DNA of 64,000 bases, from assembly GCA_026645735.1 (NCBI GenBank), contig JAPKMT010000006.1:38739-102738 (forward strand). Direction: 5' to 3'. Positions 56,985 through 64,000 of this stretch are shown piece after piece; within the stretch, counting starts at the first letter, position 1, and every line of letters starts with the position of its first letter. The position numbers were made by a program, and so were the translations under genes. The notes beneath the pieces are model-generated. The model worked only from the letters and a program-made list of their open reading frames with translations. It was not told the origin of the DNA and did no database searches. The DNA comes from Flexilinea sp. (GTDB lineage Bacteria > Chloroflexota > Anaerolineae > Anaerolineales > Anaerolineaceae).

Positions 56985-57650
56985 AACTCCTCAGAAAAAA
57001 AACTGTTTATCTATCTTGACCGTTATTCGCATTCATTTCGCAAGATTGTTTTTATTGATTGCCAAACACTTATCGAAAAGCACAAAAATCAAATAGGTTC
57101 GTGCAGGATTGCTTGTAAACGAAAAATGTGCTCTTCAAAAGATCCAATAAGTTTATTATATGTGTATTTTATAAATCAGGAATAAGAATCTCAAAACTGA
57201 ATTTCAAAATTTGCAGGAAATAATCCACTTTAATCGAAAAGCCAGGCAAAATTTTGACTTGCTGTACATAATACATTTCCCGATGAATCAGTAAACTCGC
57301 AATCCGCATGCAAATAACCTTTTCATCGTTTCCTCTTAAGTTTTCACAAAAAAATCCGGAGGAGAAAAAAAAGTATTTCACTTTTTTCAACGTTAAAAAA
57401 GGAAGAAATATTTGTTGTTGCCTTATTTTTGGGAGAAAAATAAAAACAATACAATAAATTTTTTCGTTTGACTCGAAAGACTGACTATTATTTCAGAATG
57501 CAAGATCATTCTGAGGCCGTCAGCCATTCGAAATGTGGATATGCTTTTCGAAATTTGACGACTGTAAAGATTCCTGATAGAATACTTCACATTGGCGTTG
57601 TACCCTTCGCCAAAATTCTATTCATTTTGCTTGAAAGGGCTTGAAAAAAA
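56985..57650. other. Long divergent intergenic region between atpA and rplI
   Basis: 666 nt holding a degenerate hairpin element (57411-57460: TTATTTTT-GGGAG-AAAAATAA core with weaker outer pairing), a hairpin (TCAGAATG 57493-57500 / CATTCTGA 57507-57514 inside CTGAC/GTCAG), an isolated element end (57521-57554, CATTCGAAATGTGGATATGC...), and the rplI promoter. A 73-codon minus-strand frame at 57169-57390 has no ribosome site and no recognisable product. Confidence 0.6.
57555..57583 (+). promoter_or_regulatory. rplI promoter
   Basis: TTGACG (57555-57560) and TAGAAT (57578-57583) with a 17-nt spacer, 67 nt before the rplI ATG. The -35 is next to an isolated hairpin-element end. Confidence 0.65.
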
Positions 57651-58130
57651 ATGAAAGTTTTATTATTACAAGATGTTTACAAGCTTGGGCACGCTGGTGA
57701 CATCAAAAAAGTAGCAGATGGCTATGGCCGTAACTACTTAATTCCGCAAGGCTATGCAGTATTAGCAACTGCTTCTGCTATTAAGCAGGTCGACAGTATC
57801 AAGAAACAAGCTGATTCCATTCGGTCGCAGCTGAATTCTGAAATGCAATCCTTATCTGAGAAAATTGAAAATTCCTGGATTGCCTTCCCATGCAAAGCAG
57901 GGGAAACAGGCAAACTGTATGGTTCTATCACCTCACAGATGATCGCTGATGCTATCAGTGCCAAAGTGGGTACAACAGTTGACAAACGCCAGATCGACGT
58001 ACAACCAATCCGAACGTTGGGCGAACATAAAGTTTCTGTTCGTTTGACAGTTGATATTGTCCCGTCTTTCAATGTTATCGTCCACCGTGAAGGTGAAAAA
58101 CCGGTTGTTGAAGAGACAGCTGAAGCATAA
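57651..58130 (+). CDS. rplI: 50S ribosomal protein L9
   Basis: A 159-residue L9. The N-terminal domain MKVLLLQDVYKLGHAGDIKKVADGYGRNYLIPQGYAV is textbook, linked by a long helix (KQVDSIKKQADSIRSQLNSEMQSL) to the C-terminal rRNA-binding domain (GKLYGSITSQMIADAI, QPIRTLGEHKVSVRL). About 10 residues longer than E. coli L9 through an acidic tail. Its mRNA ends at a strong terminator 42 nt later. Confidence 0.98.
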   Translation: MKVLLLQDVYKLGHAGDIKKVADGYGRNYLIPQGYAVLATASAIKQVDSIKKQADSIRSQLNSEMQSLSEKIENSWIAFPCKAGETGKLYGSITSQMIADAISAKVGTTVDKRQIDVQPIRTLGEHKVSVRLTVDIVPSFNVIVHREGEKPVVEETAEA

Positions 58131-58172
58131 GAATCAAAAAAATAAATCAATCCATAGGTACAGGCACCTTTG

Positions 58173-58206
58173 AAAAGATCAGCCACAAAAGACTGATCTT
58201 TTTTCA
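58173..58206 (+). terminator. Rho-independent terminator after rplI
   Basis: AAAAGATCAG (58173-58182) pairs with CTGATCTTTT (58193-58202), 10-nt loop, T-rich end. Confidence 0.85.
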
Positions 58207-58208
58207 TT

Positions 58209-58214
58209 TATAAT
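58209..58214 (+). promoter_or_regulatory. -10 element close to the rodZ-like start codon
   Basis: TATAAT at 58209-58214 lies 9 nt before the ATG at 58224, and no Shine-Dalgarno sequence is seen in that gap. It would give a leaderless or nearly leaderless transcript, as suggested also at 23406. The -35 is not clear. Confidence 0.4.
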
Positions 58215-58223
58215 TATTTCATT

Positions 58224-59564
58224 ATGTCCATTTACGTTGGAAGAGAATTACGAAAAAAACGTGAAGAAAAAAACATCAGCCTGACTCAGGTTTCAGAAGA
58301 ATTATTCATTCGGAATACTTATCTCCAGGCAATCGAAAATGGCAGGCCGGAAATTCTGCCATCCCCGGTCCAGGGACGTGGTTTTGTCAGAATGTACTCC
58401 GATTACCTTGGATTAGATATAGATGCCGTACTGAATGCCTGGGATAATCCGGACACGCCTTTCCCCTTTGAAATAGATGCATTACCGCCAGAAATCGAAC
58501 ATACCCAGCCCAGAAAATCAGAAAATCAGACCGGACACCAAAAAATTACAAATAATGGAAACAAAGTTGAGCCTGAACCATCGGACCTGGAAAACACGAT
58601 TTTCCAGGAAATCGGTGCAAAACTCTGCAGCCGAAGAGAGAGTCTGAAACTAACCTTTGATGATGCAGAACTTCATACATTGGTCAGAACTTACTATCTG
58701 AAAAAGATGGAAGAAGGCCGATTTGATGAGCTTCCCTCTACGGTTCAAGCAAGAGGAATGTTAAATAACTATGCATCATTTCTAAATTTGGATGTGGAAG
58801 AAGTCATGCTCCAATTCGCGGAAGCAATTCAGCATCTTTCAGAGAAAAAGAAGGAATCCTTGCCGGGTTTCAGAGAAAGAAAAGCCAATCCGCACCAAAA
58901 ACCTGTCAAAAAAGCTGGTAAGCTAAAACAATTTCTCACTCCGGACCTGTTCGTAGGATTAACCGTGCTGGCAGGGATGGCAGCGATTATTATCTACAGC
59001 GCAGTAACGATTTCTGAATTCCGGACAAAAAGCATTAAAAATACACCTGATTTTCGCAGCGAATTTATTGCTCAGCTGAGACAAGAAGAAAACATTCTTC
59101 CAACACCATCTGCAGGAATCATTGAAACGCCAATGATCAACACCGTCCTAACCGAACCGGTCACAGATGTAATCACACCTGAAGGAGAAGAAGCCTTGCT
59201 GACAGGAGCCATACAGGTACGTGTCGAAGCTAATCAGCGCTCTTTTTTGAGAGTTAAAACAGATGGTAAAGAAGTTTATAAAGGCAGAACGCTTCCCGGC
59301 AATTCTTATCCTTTTGATGCCAGTGAAGTCATTGAAATCACTACCGGCAACGCTGCAGCCATCAGTATCACATACAATCAGCAACGATTGGGTATCATGG
59401 GTGACATCGGTGAAAACCTGACACTGCAATTTTTCTCCGATATGCCTCCAGTGACACCGACTCCGCTGAACAGTGCTACTCCCACCGCGACGTTTGAACC
59501 AACCTATACATCCCGGCCGGCATCACAGACGCCAACTGTCACAATCACCCCCTATATTCCATAA
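58224..59564 (+). CDS. RodZ-like protein with tandem helix-turn-helix domains
   Basis: A 446-residue bitopic protein. Two RodZ-type HTH domains lie in the cytoplasmic part: residues about 5-70 (LRKKREEKNISLTQVSEELFI) and about 130-200 (LCSRRESLKLTFDDAELHTLV), each followed by the QARG-type VQGRGFVRMYSDYLGLD / VQARGMLNNYASFLNLD helix. A membrane segment at about 240-260 follows a basic stretch, then an external DUF4115-like beta domain (RVEANQRSFLRVKTDGKEVYKGRTLPG) and a Thr/Pro-rich tail. RodZ links MreB to the wall machinery; the MreB-like gene is 6 kb away. The doubled HTH is unusual. Confidence 0.88.
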   Translation: MSIYVGRELRKKREEKNISLTQVSEELFIRNTYLQAIENGRPEILPSPVQGRGFVRMYSDYLGLDIDAVLNAWDNPDTPFPFEIDALPPEIEHTQPRKSENQTGHQKITNNGNKVEPEPSDLENTIFQEIGAKLCSRRESLKLTFDDAELHTLVRTYYLKKMEEGRFDELPSTVQARGMLNNYASFLNLDVEEVMLQFAEAIQHLSEKKKESLPGFRERKANPHQKPVKKAGKLKQFLTPDLFVGLTVLAGMAAIIIYSAVTISEFRTKSIKNTPDFRSEFIAQLRQEENILPTPSAGIIETPMINTVLTEPVTDVITPEGEEALLTGAIQVRVEANQRSFLRVKTDGKEVYKGRTLPGNSYPFDASEVIEITTGNAAAISITYNQQRLGIMGDIGENLTLQFFSDMPPVTPTPLNSATPTATFEPTYTSRPASQTPTVTITPYIP

Positions 59565-59573
59565 CAGGACATT

Positions 59574-60890
59574 ATGAAGAAAAAAACATTTCATTTAATT
59601 TCACTTGGCTGTGCAAAAAATACGGTCGATTCGACTTCAATGGCTGGCAGGTTGATGCAGGCAGGATATCTTTTCACCGACAATCCCAAACAGGCAGAGG
59701 TATTGATCGTTAATACATGCGGCTTCATTAAACCTGCCAGGGAAGAAGCCATTCAAACATTACAGCAATTATCGGAAATCAAAAGAAGCGGGCAATACTT
59801 GATTGCAGCAGGATGTATGGCTGAACGATTCAGTGACCAGATTACGTCATCCTGTCCAAAAGTGGATGGCGTTTTAGGCACCCGTCACATCATGGACATT
59901 ATGACGCTGATTGGCAACCTGAAAAAAAGAATTAATGCTCCCAACCCGGTTTTTACAACGACTATCCCGGAAAATTACAGCCAGTTTGCGGTTCAGGGCG
60001 GCAGCGCTTATCTGAAAATTGCCGATGGTTGCAGCCGCAGATGTGCCTTTTGTTCCATTCCATTGATTAAAGGCAACTGGAAAAGTCGTCCGGTTGTGGA
60101 TATCTTAAAAGATGCCCAATCGCTCCAGGATATGGGAATTCAGGAGTTGATTCTGATTGCTCAGGATACAACAGCCTATGGACAAGATCGGGGTGAAATG
60201 GATGCGCTGCCCTCTTTGATTGAAAAAATCTTACAGGCAGCTCCGAAAATTCCCTGGTTGAGGATCCTATATGCTTTTCCGGGATTTGTTTCTGATCGTT
60301 TGATTGATTTGATGGCCTCCAATCCCACCGTTCTTTCATATCTGGATATTCCACTGCAGCATGCCCATCCGGCAGTATTAAAACGAATGCTCCGGCCAGA
60401 TGATATGGGTTGGGTCCGAGAAACAATTCACAAGATGCGGGAGCGAATTCCCGGAATCGCGATCCGATCCACATTTATTACCGGATTTCCCGGAGAGACT
60501 GAAGAAGAATTTATGGTTCTACATGATTTTCTGACTGAGATGAAATTTGATCGCGTCGGTGTATTTCCATATTATCTCGAGGAAGGCACATCCAGTGCAG
60601 CATTGGGGGATACGGTTCCCGAGAAGATTAAAACACAGCGCGTTGATTTTCTGATGCGGAACCAGCAGGAAATCTCTCATAAAATTAATCGCACCTTCAT
60701 CGGAAAGCAAATGGACGTCCTGATTGAAGGGGAACAGGATGGCTTGCTGGTTGGCCGAAGTTACCGGGATGCGCCAGAAATTGACGGTCTGGTCCTGGTG
60801 GAAGGAAACGCACAAATCGGCAAAATTGTACCGGTCCTGATCCACAGCGCCATGGAGTACGATCTGGCAGGCACCCGGCTTTTAGCTTGA
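59574..60890 (+). CDS. rimO: Ribosomal protein S12 methylthiotransferase RimO
   Basis: A 438-residue radical SAM enzyme that methylthiolates an Asp of S12. The UPF0004 domain holds the first Fe-S Cys residues (LGCAKNTVDS, NTCGF, GCMAER); the radical SAM triad is ADGCSRRCAFCSIP at about residue 146; the TRAM domain closes the chain (MDVLIEGEQDGLLVGRSYRDAPEIDGLV). Complete and with AGGA ribosome site. Bases 60389-60443 recur in diverged form at the right window edge. It follows the RodZ-like gene after 9 nt. Confidence 0.97.
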   Translation: MKKKTFHLISLGCAKNTVDSTSMAGRLMQAGYLFTDNPKQAEVLIVNTCGFIKPAREEAIQTLQQLSEIKRSGQYLIAAGCMAERFSDQITSSCPKVDGVLGTRHIMDIMTLIGNLKKRINAPNPVFTTTIPENYSQFAVQGGSAYLKIADGCSRRCAFCSIPLIKGNWKSRPVVDILKDAQSLQDMGIQELILIAQDTTAYGQDRGEMDALPSLIEKILQAAPKIPWLRILYAFPGFVSDRLIDLMASNPTVLSYLDIPLQHAHPAVLKRMLRPDDMGWVRETIHKMRERIPGIAIRSTFITGFPGETEEEFMVLHDFLTEMKFDRVGVFPYYLEEGTSSAALGDTVPEKIKTQRVDFLMRNQQEISHKINRTFIGKQMDVLIEGEQDGLLVGRSYRDAPEIDGLVLVEGNAQIGKIVPVLIHSAMEYDLAGTRLLA

Positions 60891-60944
60891 TCTGACAAAA
60901 AAAAGAGCCCCTATGGGCAAGTTAATATTAAATCTTGTAAGTAT

Positions 60945-61151
60945 ATGGAAACTGCCCTTAGAATGCCAACTTATCACTTATATACCGTGAAGATTAACGC
61001 TCTTCACCTGGATGCCGATACGTCGAGCAAGACATTACAACCTCATAATTTACAGAAAGGTCCGCGTATTTTAGTGTTTCGGAATGGCAAGCTTTTATCT
61101 GAGGACGATATGGATATGATTTTACGGTGGGCATTTGATAACTGCCGATAA
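60945..61151 (+). pseudogene. Possible C-terminal remnant of a thioredoxin-like protein
   Basis: A 68-codon frame reading INALHLDADTSSKTLQ and then GPRILVFRNGKLL. The order, a strand ending in DAD, then P-x-x-x-VFxNGK, resembles the second half of thioredoxin (VDxDxN...IPTLLLFKNGK). The front half with the active-site CxxC is missing and there is no ribosome site, so it is probably a relic. It could also be an unrelated short peptide. Confidence 0.3.
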
Positions 61152-61171
61152 GAGACCCAAATAATAGCGTG

Positions 61172-61715
61172 AGGATCGTCGGAAAAAAATGATTACGACA
61201 ATTTATTACAGGGAGAGAAAAACACGTCATCAGAAGAAATAACCACTGCAACCCCCGAAGCAGCCGAACCGGATGAGCCTAAGCGCCAATTCAAGCTCAA
61301 CAAAAGGCTATTTAAGTCTTAATCGCTGGAGTTTTTGTCGTAGCCATTGCGTAGACCGGGTTCTATTTAAGTACTGATGGGCTGTTTTTCAAAGGCAAGA
61401 TGGATGCAAACTTGACCTTTGAAACCGTTGCCAACTTTTGAAGACGAAGTGATAAAATACGAAATACCCGTGTTCGTGGTATTTCGTACGCAATGAAGCG
61501 GTTCAAACAGAACGCTCTATCTTGTGGCAAGGGAAATCGCAGGATATTGCGATGGCATCATTAAGTTTGTCTATGTATATGTGGACGAAGTACCTGGAGC
61601 TACCGCCAAACATATCCTTAACTGCCTTATTATTAGAGAATGCGAAGTGATGTCCAGAAAATTAGTCTCTATGACCGCAGAGAAGCAGAACGATTGGGTG
61701 GGCTGCTACTATTAA
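61172..61715 (+). pseudogene. Degenerate membrane-anchored thioredoxin-like gene
   Basis: Pieced together over two frames, the sequence encodes a soluble Pro/Glu-rich lead, a membrane segment (LIAGVFVVAIA, then stop TAG, TGFYLSTDG), NLTFETVANF, a one-base shift, EDEVIKYEIPVFVVF, and then at the active-site place a TGA codon followed by SGSN where WCGxC should stand, then RTLYLVAREIAG, IIKFVYVYVDEVPGATAKHIL. This is the order of a thioredoxin fold. At least three in-frame stops, a frameshift and loss of both catalytic Cys show decay. The tail to 61715 reads on without similarity. Confidence 0.7.
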
Positions 61716-61797
61716 TAAATGGTTTTGCAAGTGATTGAGGTTCCGGAGGATTTTTGAAGCCACTCTTAGTCGATAAATAAACGCAGGAGGTATCAAT

Positions 61798-63228
61798 TTG
61801 GTGCTAAAAAAGAAAAGGTTCATCATTTTCATCGGCGCGGCAACTATAGTTGCCACATTGGCAGTGCTGGTGTTTGCGATGATACAAAAAGAAAAAATGC
61901 CCGAAGAGGATTTCAGTGAGTTGACCTGGGCACAGGCTTTCATGAAGCTGAATGAGACCATGAGTCATCAATACGCCTTTACTGAGTGGAAAGACATTCG
62001 CTGGCAGACACTTTACGATGAATATCTGCCTCAAATAAAATCCGCACAATCCGAAAATTCCTTTGAGGATTATTATGTTGCCCTACGAGCTTATATTAAT
62101 GAAATACCGGATGGGCATGTCAAAGTGAGCAGTATTGCTGATATTGACGGCAAATATATCGGCGGCGGTTTTGGTTTTACGACTGCGCAATTGGATAATG
62201 GGAAGGTCATTGTGACTTGGCTTGATCCGTCCGGACCAGCCCAAGCCGCAGGACTACGAGTGGGTGACGAGATTATCCTTTGGAACGGTCAGCCTGTCGC
62301 AGAAGCGGCAATGGCGGTTTCCACTATCTTCACCTCGAACTCAGCAACCCATGAAAATTTAAAACAGAAACAGATTGCCTACTTAGTTCGCGCCCCCATC
62401 GGTACTGAATTAACTTTTGTGCTGAATGATTCGCGTTCAATTTCACTGACCGCTTATGACGACCACATGCTTTCGTTAAAAAAGAATTACCCCTCTTCTG
62501 TGGTATCGGTCAAACTTTGGGATATGCTTTATGGGAACGAAAACCCCGATCCTGAACCGGAAGGCGTAACTGAAAAGAAGATACTGGATGGAAACATCCT
62601 TTATATTAAACTATGGGCGCTGGTGGACCTAGATCTCAGGCAAACGGGCAATCCTGTGTCGACGCTGAAACTGATGCGCGAAGCGGTTGCTTATGCCAAT
62701 GAAAACCGCTGCGAAGGAATAATTCTCGACCTGCGCAACAACGCGGGCGGGCTGGATGAAATGGTGGCTGAAATCTTAAGTTTATTCTATTCAGAGAAGA
62801 AACTGTACGAGTATCAAAAATATGGAGATTCCGATGATCTGACGGCGCTTTATATCAAGCCGGAGGCACAGCGTTTTGAAGGGAAAATCATCGCGCTCAC
62901 CAACTCCCAATGTATAAGCAGCGGAGAGGGAGTAGCGCTCGGCATAAAAAATCTGCCCAATGGTGAAACTCTGGGTTTTTATGGGACCAACGGCTCGTTT
63001 GGCATGGCGGGCGCCCAAGTAAAAATGCCGGGAGGGATCACGGTAGATTACCCCTTTGGACAATCCCTTGATAAGGATAAGCATATCCAGCTTGACAGCC
63101 GAAACGGGATTGGTGGCGTCAGCCCGTCTATTCGTATACCTCTGACTGAAAAAAATGCACTGCGGATTGTAAACGGAGAAGATGTAGAGTTGGAGGAAGC
63201 ATTGCGGATACTTGCGAAGCGCAAATAG
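61798..63228 (+). CDS. S41-family (C-terminal processing type) peptidase with PDZ domain
   Basis: A 476-residue protein anchored by an N-terminal membrane segment (residues 8-27), the remainder outside. A helical N-terminal part is followed by a PDZ-like domain (VTWLDPSGPAQAAGLRVGDEIILWNGQPV, about residues 138-166) and the S41 catalytic core: ILDLRNNAGGLDEMVAEIL, and ALTNSQCISSGEGVALG with the expected Ser region. The usual catalytic Lys helix is not certain by eye. Strong AGGAGG ribosome site before the TTG (61798) and GTG (61801). The GC content is higher than in neighbouring genes. It stands among decayed thioredoxin-like sequences. Confidence 0.87.
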   Translation: MVLKKKRFIIFIGAATIVATLAVLVFAMIQKEKMPEEDFSELTWAQAFMKLNETMSHQYAFTEWKDIRWQTLYDEYLPQIKSAQSENSFEDYYVALRAYINEIPDGHVKVSSIADIDGKYIGGGFGFTTAQLDNGKVIVTWLDPSGPAQAAGLRVGDEIILWNGQPVAEAAMAVSTIFTSNSATHENLKQKQIAYLVRAPIGTELTFVLNDSRSISLTAYDDHMLSLKKNYPSSVVSVKLWDMLYGNENPDPEPEGVTEKKILDGNILYIKLWALVDLDLRQTGNPVSTLKLMREAVAYANENRCEGIILDLRNNAGGLDEMVAEILSLFYSEKKLYEYQKYGDSDDLTALYIKPEAQRFEGKIIALTNSQCISSGEGVALGIKNLPNGETLGFYGTNGSFGMAGAQVKMPGGITVDYPFGQSLDKDKHIQLDSRNGIGGVSPSIRIPLTEKNALRIVNGEDVELEEALRILAKRK

Positions 63229-63297
63229 CGCAGCAATTCTTTCAAGAATAGGAAATAAACCGACAGGAAAGCTTTATCCTACTCTTCCATGATGAAA

Positions 63298-63328
63298 AAC
63301 AGCCAACCAATCGGTGGGCTGTTTTGTT
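63298..63328 (+). terminator. Rho-independent terminator after the S41 peptidase
   Basis: AACAGCC (63298-63304) pairs with GGCTGTT (63317-63323), inner ACC/GGT adds three pairs, followed by TTTTGTT. Confidence 0.75.
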
Positions 63329-63393
63329 ATAGTGCTTGGCAAATCACATAAGAATGCCCTCCAAGAAATTCGCTACTTTGCCTTAACAGCAAT

Positions 63394-63443
63394 AAAAAAA
63401 AGATCACACCAAAGTTTTAATCCTTCGGTGTGATCATTGTTTT
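63394..63443 (-). terminator. Terminator facing the truncated TPR-type gene
   Basis: GATCACACC (63402-63410) pairs perfectly with GGTGTGATC (63427-63435), loop 16 nt. On the minus strand the stem is followed by eight T. The plus side also has a T-rich run, so it can work both ways. The rest of 63229-63560 shows no gene. Confidence 0.8.
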
Positions 63444-63560
63444 TGTACTCCGCTTGAAGAGAATCAGTCAAAAATTACTTATTTCCGTAAATTCCTAATT
63501 TGAAATCCCTTTATGCAGGGGCTCCTTTTTGTCATATTTTTGTATGTTTTTAATAATCGT

Positions 63561-63945
63561 TCAGGATCCATTCTGACCATTCGTCACGTCAAGATTGTCA
63601 ACAATCGGAACATCCGTAGGAAGATCCAACGGTAATGTCGGCACAAGCGTCTCACCTGGAACAATTGGTTCCGGGGTACTGGTGGGAGGATAACAAGCCA
63701 GATAAGCAGCAGTCGCCGTCGGCGCAACCATATCGTTGGCTCCAATAGAATATCCCTGATCATAATAGGTGATCGATCCGCAAAAATCGGATGCGGCCAC
63801 AAGCTGGTTTGCATAGGCAAAAGAAGCTTCGGCATAACGCTGCTGGGCTGTATACCCGGAGGATTGATCATACATGCTTTGTGCATTTAAGTAGGCGTTA
63901 CTATAATACTCAAGCGCTTTAGCCCAGTCAATCTCCCAGAATCCT
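63561..63945 (-). CDS. C-terminal part of a TPR-type extracytoplasmic protein, 5' end missing
   Basis: The last about 128 residues of a protein: GFWEIDWAKALEYYSNAY reads like a tetratricopeptide helix pair, a second pair follows (RYAEASFAYANQLVAASDFCGSITYYDQGYSI), then a Thr/Pro-rich tail (PTSTPEPIVPGETL). Chloroflexi have many such proteins with Pro-rich ends. On the minus strand the frame runs on towards the window edge, but beyond about 63945 the sequence is the antisense of a rimO-like segment, so the TTG at 63983 is not a true start. The gene is probably cut by a rearrangement or assembly join. Confidence 0.6.
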
Positions 63946-64000
63946 GCTCCGGCCAGTTGATATAGGCTGGGTCCAGGAAACAATTCACAAGATGCGGGAA
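63946..64000 (+). pseudogene. Second, diverged rimO fragment running off the window edge
   Basis: On the plus strand, 63946-64000 matches 60389-60443 of rimO at 49 of 55 bases and in the same reading frame (LRPVDIGWVQETIHKMRE against LRPDDMGWVRETIHKMRE). Upstream of 63946 the similarity stops abruptly. It is either a 5'-truncated rimO copy or a join of two sequences. What follows is outside the window. Confidence 0.75.

Noticed and set aside
57169..57390. A 73-codon minus-strand frame between atpA and rplI
   Set aside because: No ribosome site, very AT-rich, Phe/Ile-rich translation without a recognisable fold. Kept only as a remark in the intergenic entry.
60067..60474. A 135-codon minus-strand frame inside rimO whose translation resembles the beginning of the frame at 63983
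   Set aside because: It is the antisense of conserved RimO sequence. The resemblance reflects the duplicated rimO DNA and is reported as such, not as a protein family.

Overview
The window looks like a low-GC member of the phylum Chloroflexota, most likely an anaerobic Anaerolineae. The signs are two giant membrane proteins of the Chlor_Arch_YYY (DUF2298) family, a mevalonate kinase next to an isopentenyl phosphate kinase, a topoisomerase I with an extra N-terminal zinc ribbon, extracellular Thr/Pro-rich tails, and a TPR-type protein ending in a Pro-rich tail. This placement is an inference from gene content; there is no rRNA or tRNA gene in the window to confirm it.

Region 0.7-19.2 kb (minus strand) reads as one transcription unit of about 18.5 kb: lepA, a UPF0104/AglD-like membrane protein, a CDP-paratose 2-epimerase-like SDR, a GT4 glycosyltransferase, a SAM methyltransferase, two GT-C (GT39-like) transferases, two DUF2298 proteins (one fused to a GT-C module in a 1751-residue chain) and cmk. 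Several junctions are ATGA overlaps. It is probably a surface-glycan or glycolipid assembly system. Region 19.4-22.2 kb (plus) is a polar amino-acid ABC importer operon that ends with a TrpR/YerC-type regulator and has a clear sigma70-like promoter with a 20-bp dyad between -35 and -10. Region 23.4-26.0 kb (plus) is a polyprenyl/isoprenoid operon (UbiA-type DPPR synthase, mevalonate kinase, isopentenyl phosphate kinase), followed by dgt and greA.

Region 29.9-41.9 kb is an AT-rich accessory island of glycosyltransferases, GT-C membrane enzymes, a UDP-galactopyranose-mutase-like flavoprotein and methyltransferases, including a methyltransferase-GT2 fusion. Region 42.0-49.6 kb (minus) carries ffh-rpsP-khpA-rimM-dprA-manC-topA. 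Region 49.8-51.2 kb holds a membrane zinc peptidase and the redox regulator rex. Region 51.5-57.0 kb (minus) holds the F1 ATPase genes atpA-G-D-C, with no FO or delta gene in front of them, followed by an MreB-like gene. Region 57.6-60.9 kb (plus) has rplI, a RodZ-like protein and rimO. The last 3 kb is a disturbed zone: decayed thioredoxin-like sequence, an S41 protease, a 5'-truncated TPR-type gene and a second diverged piece of rimO that runs off the window edge.

A family of at least six intergenic hairpin elements (perfect or near-perfect stems of 17-24 bp, sequence different in each copy but always self-complementary) is scattered across the window, with degenerate ends elsewhere. This family, the rimO-like junction at about 63.945 kb and the DUF2298 glycan cluster are the most interesting items.
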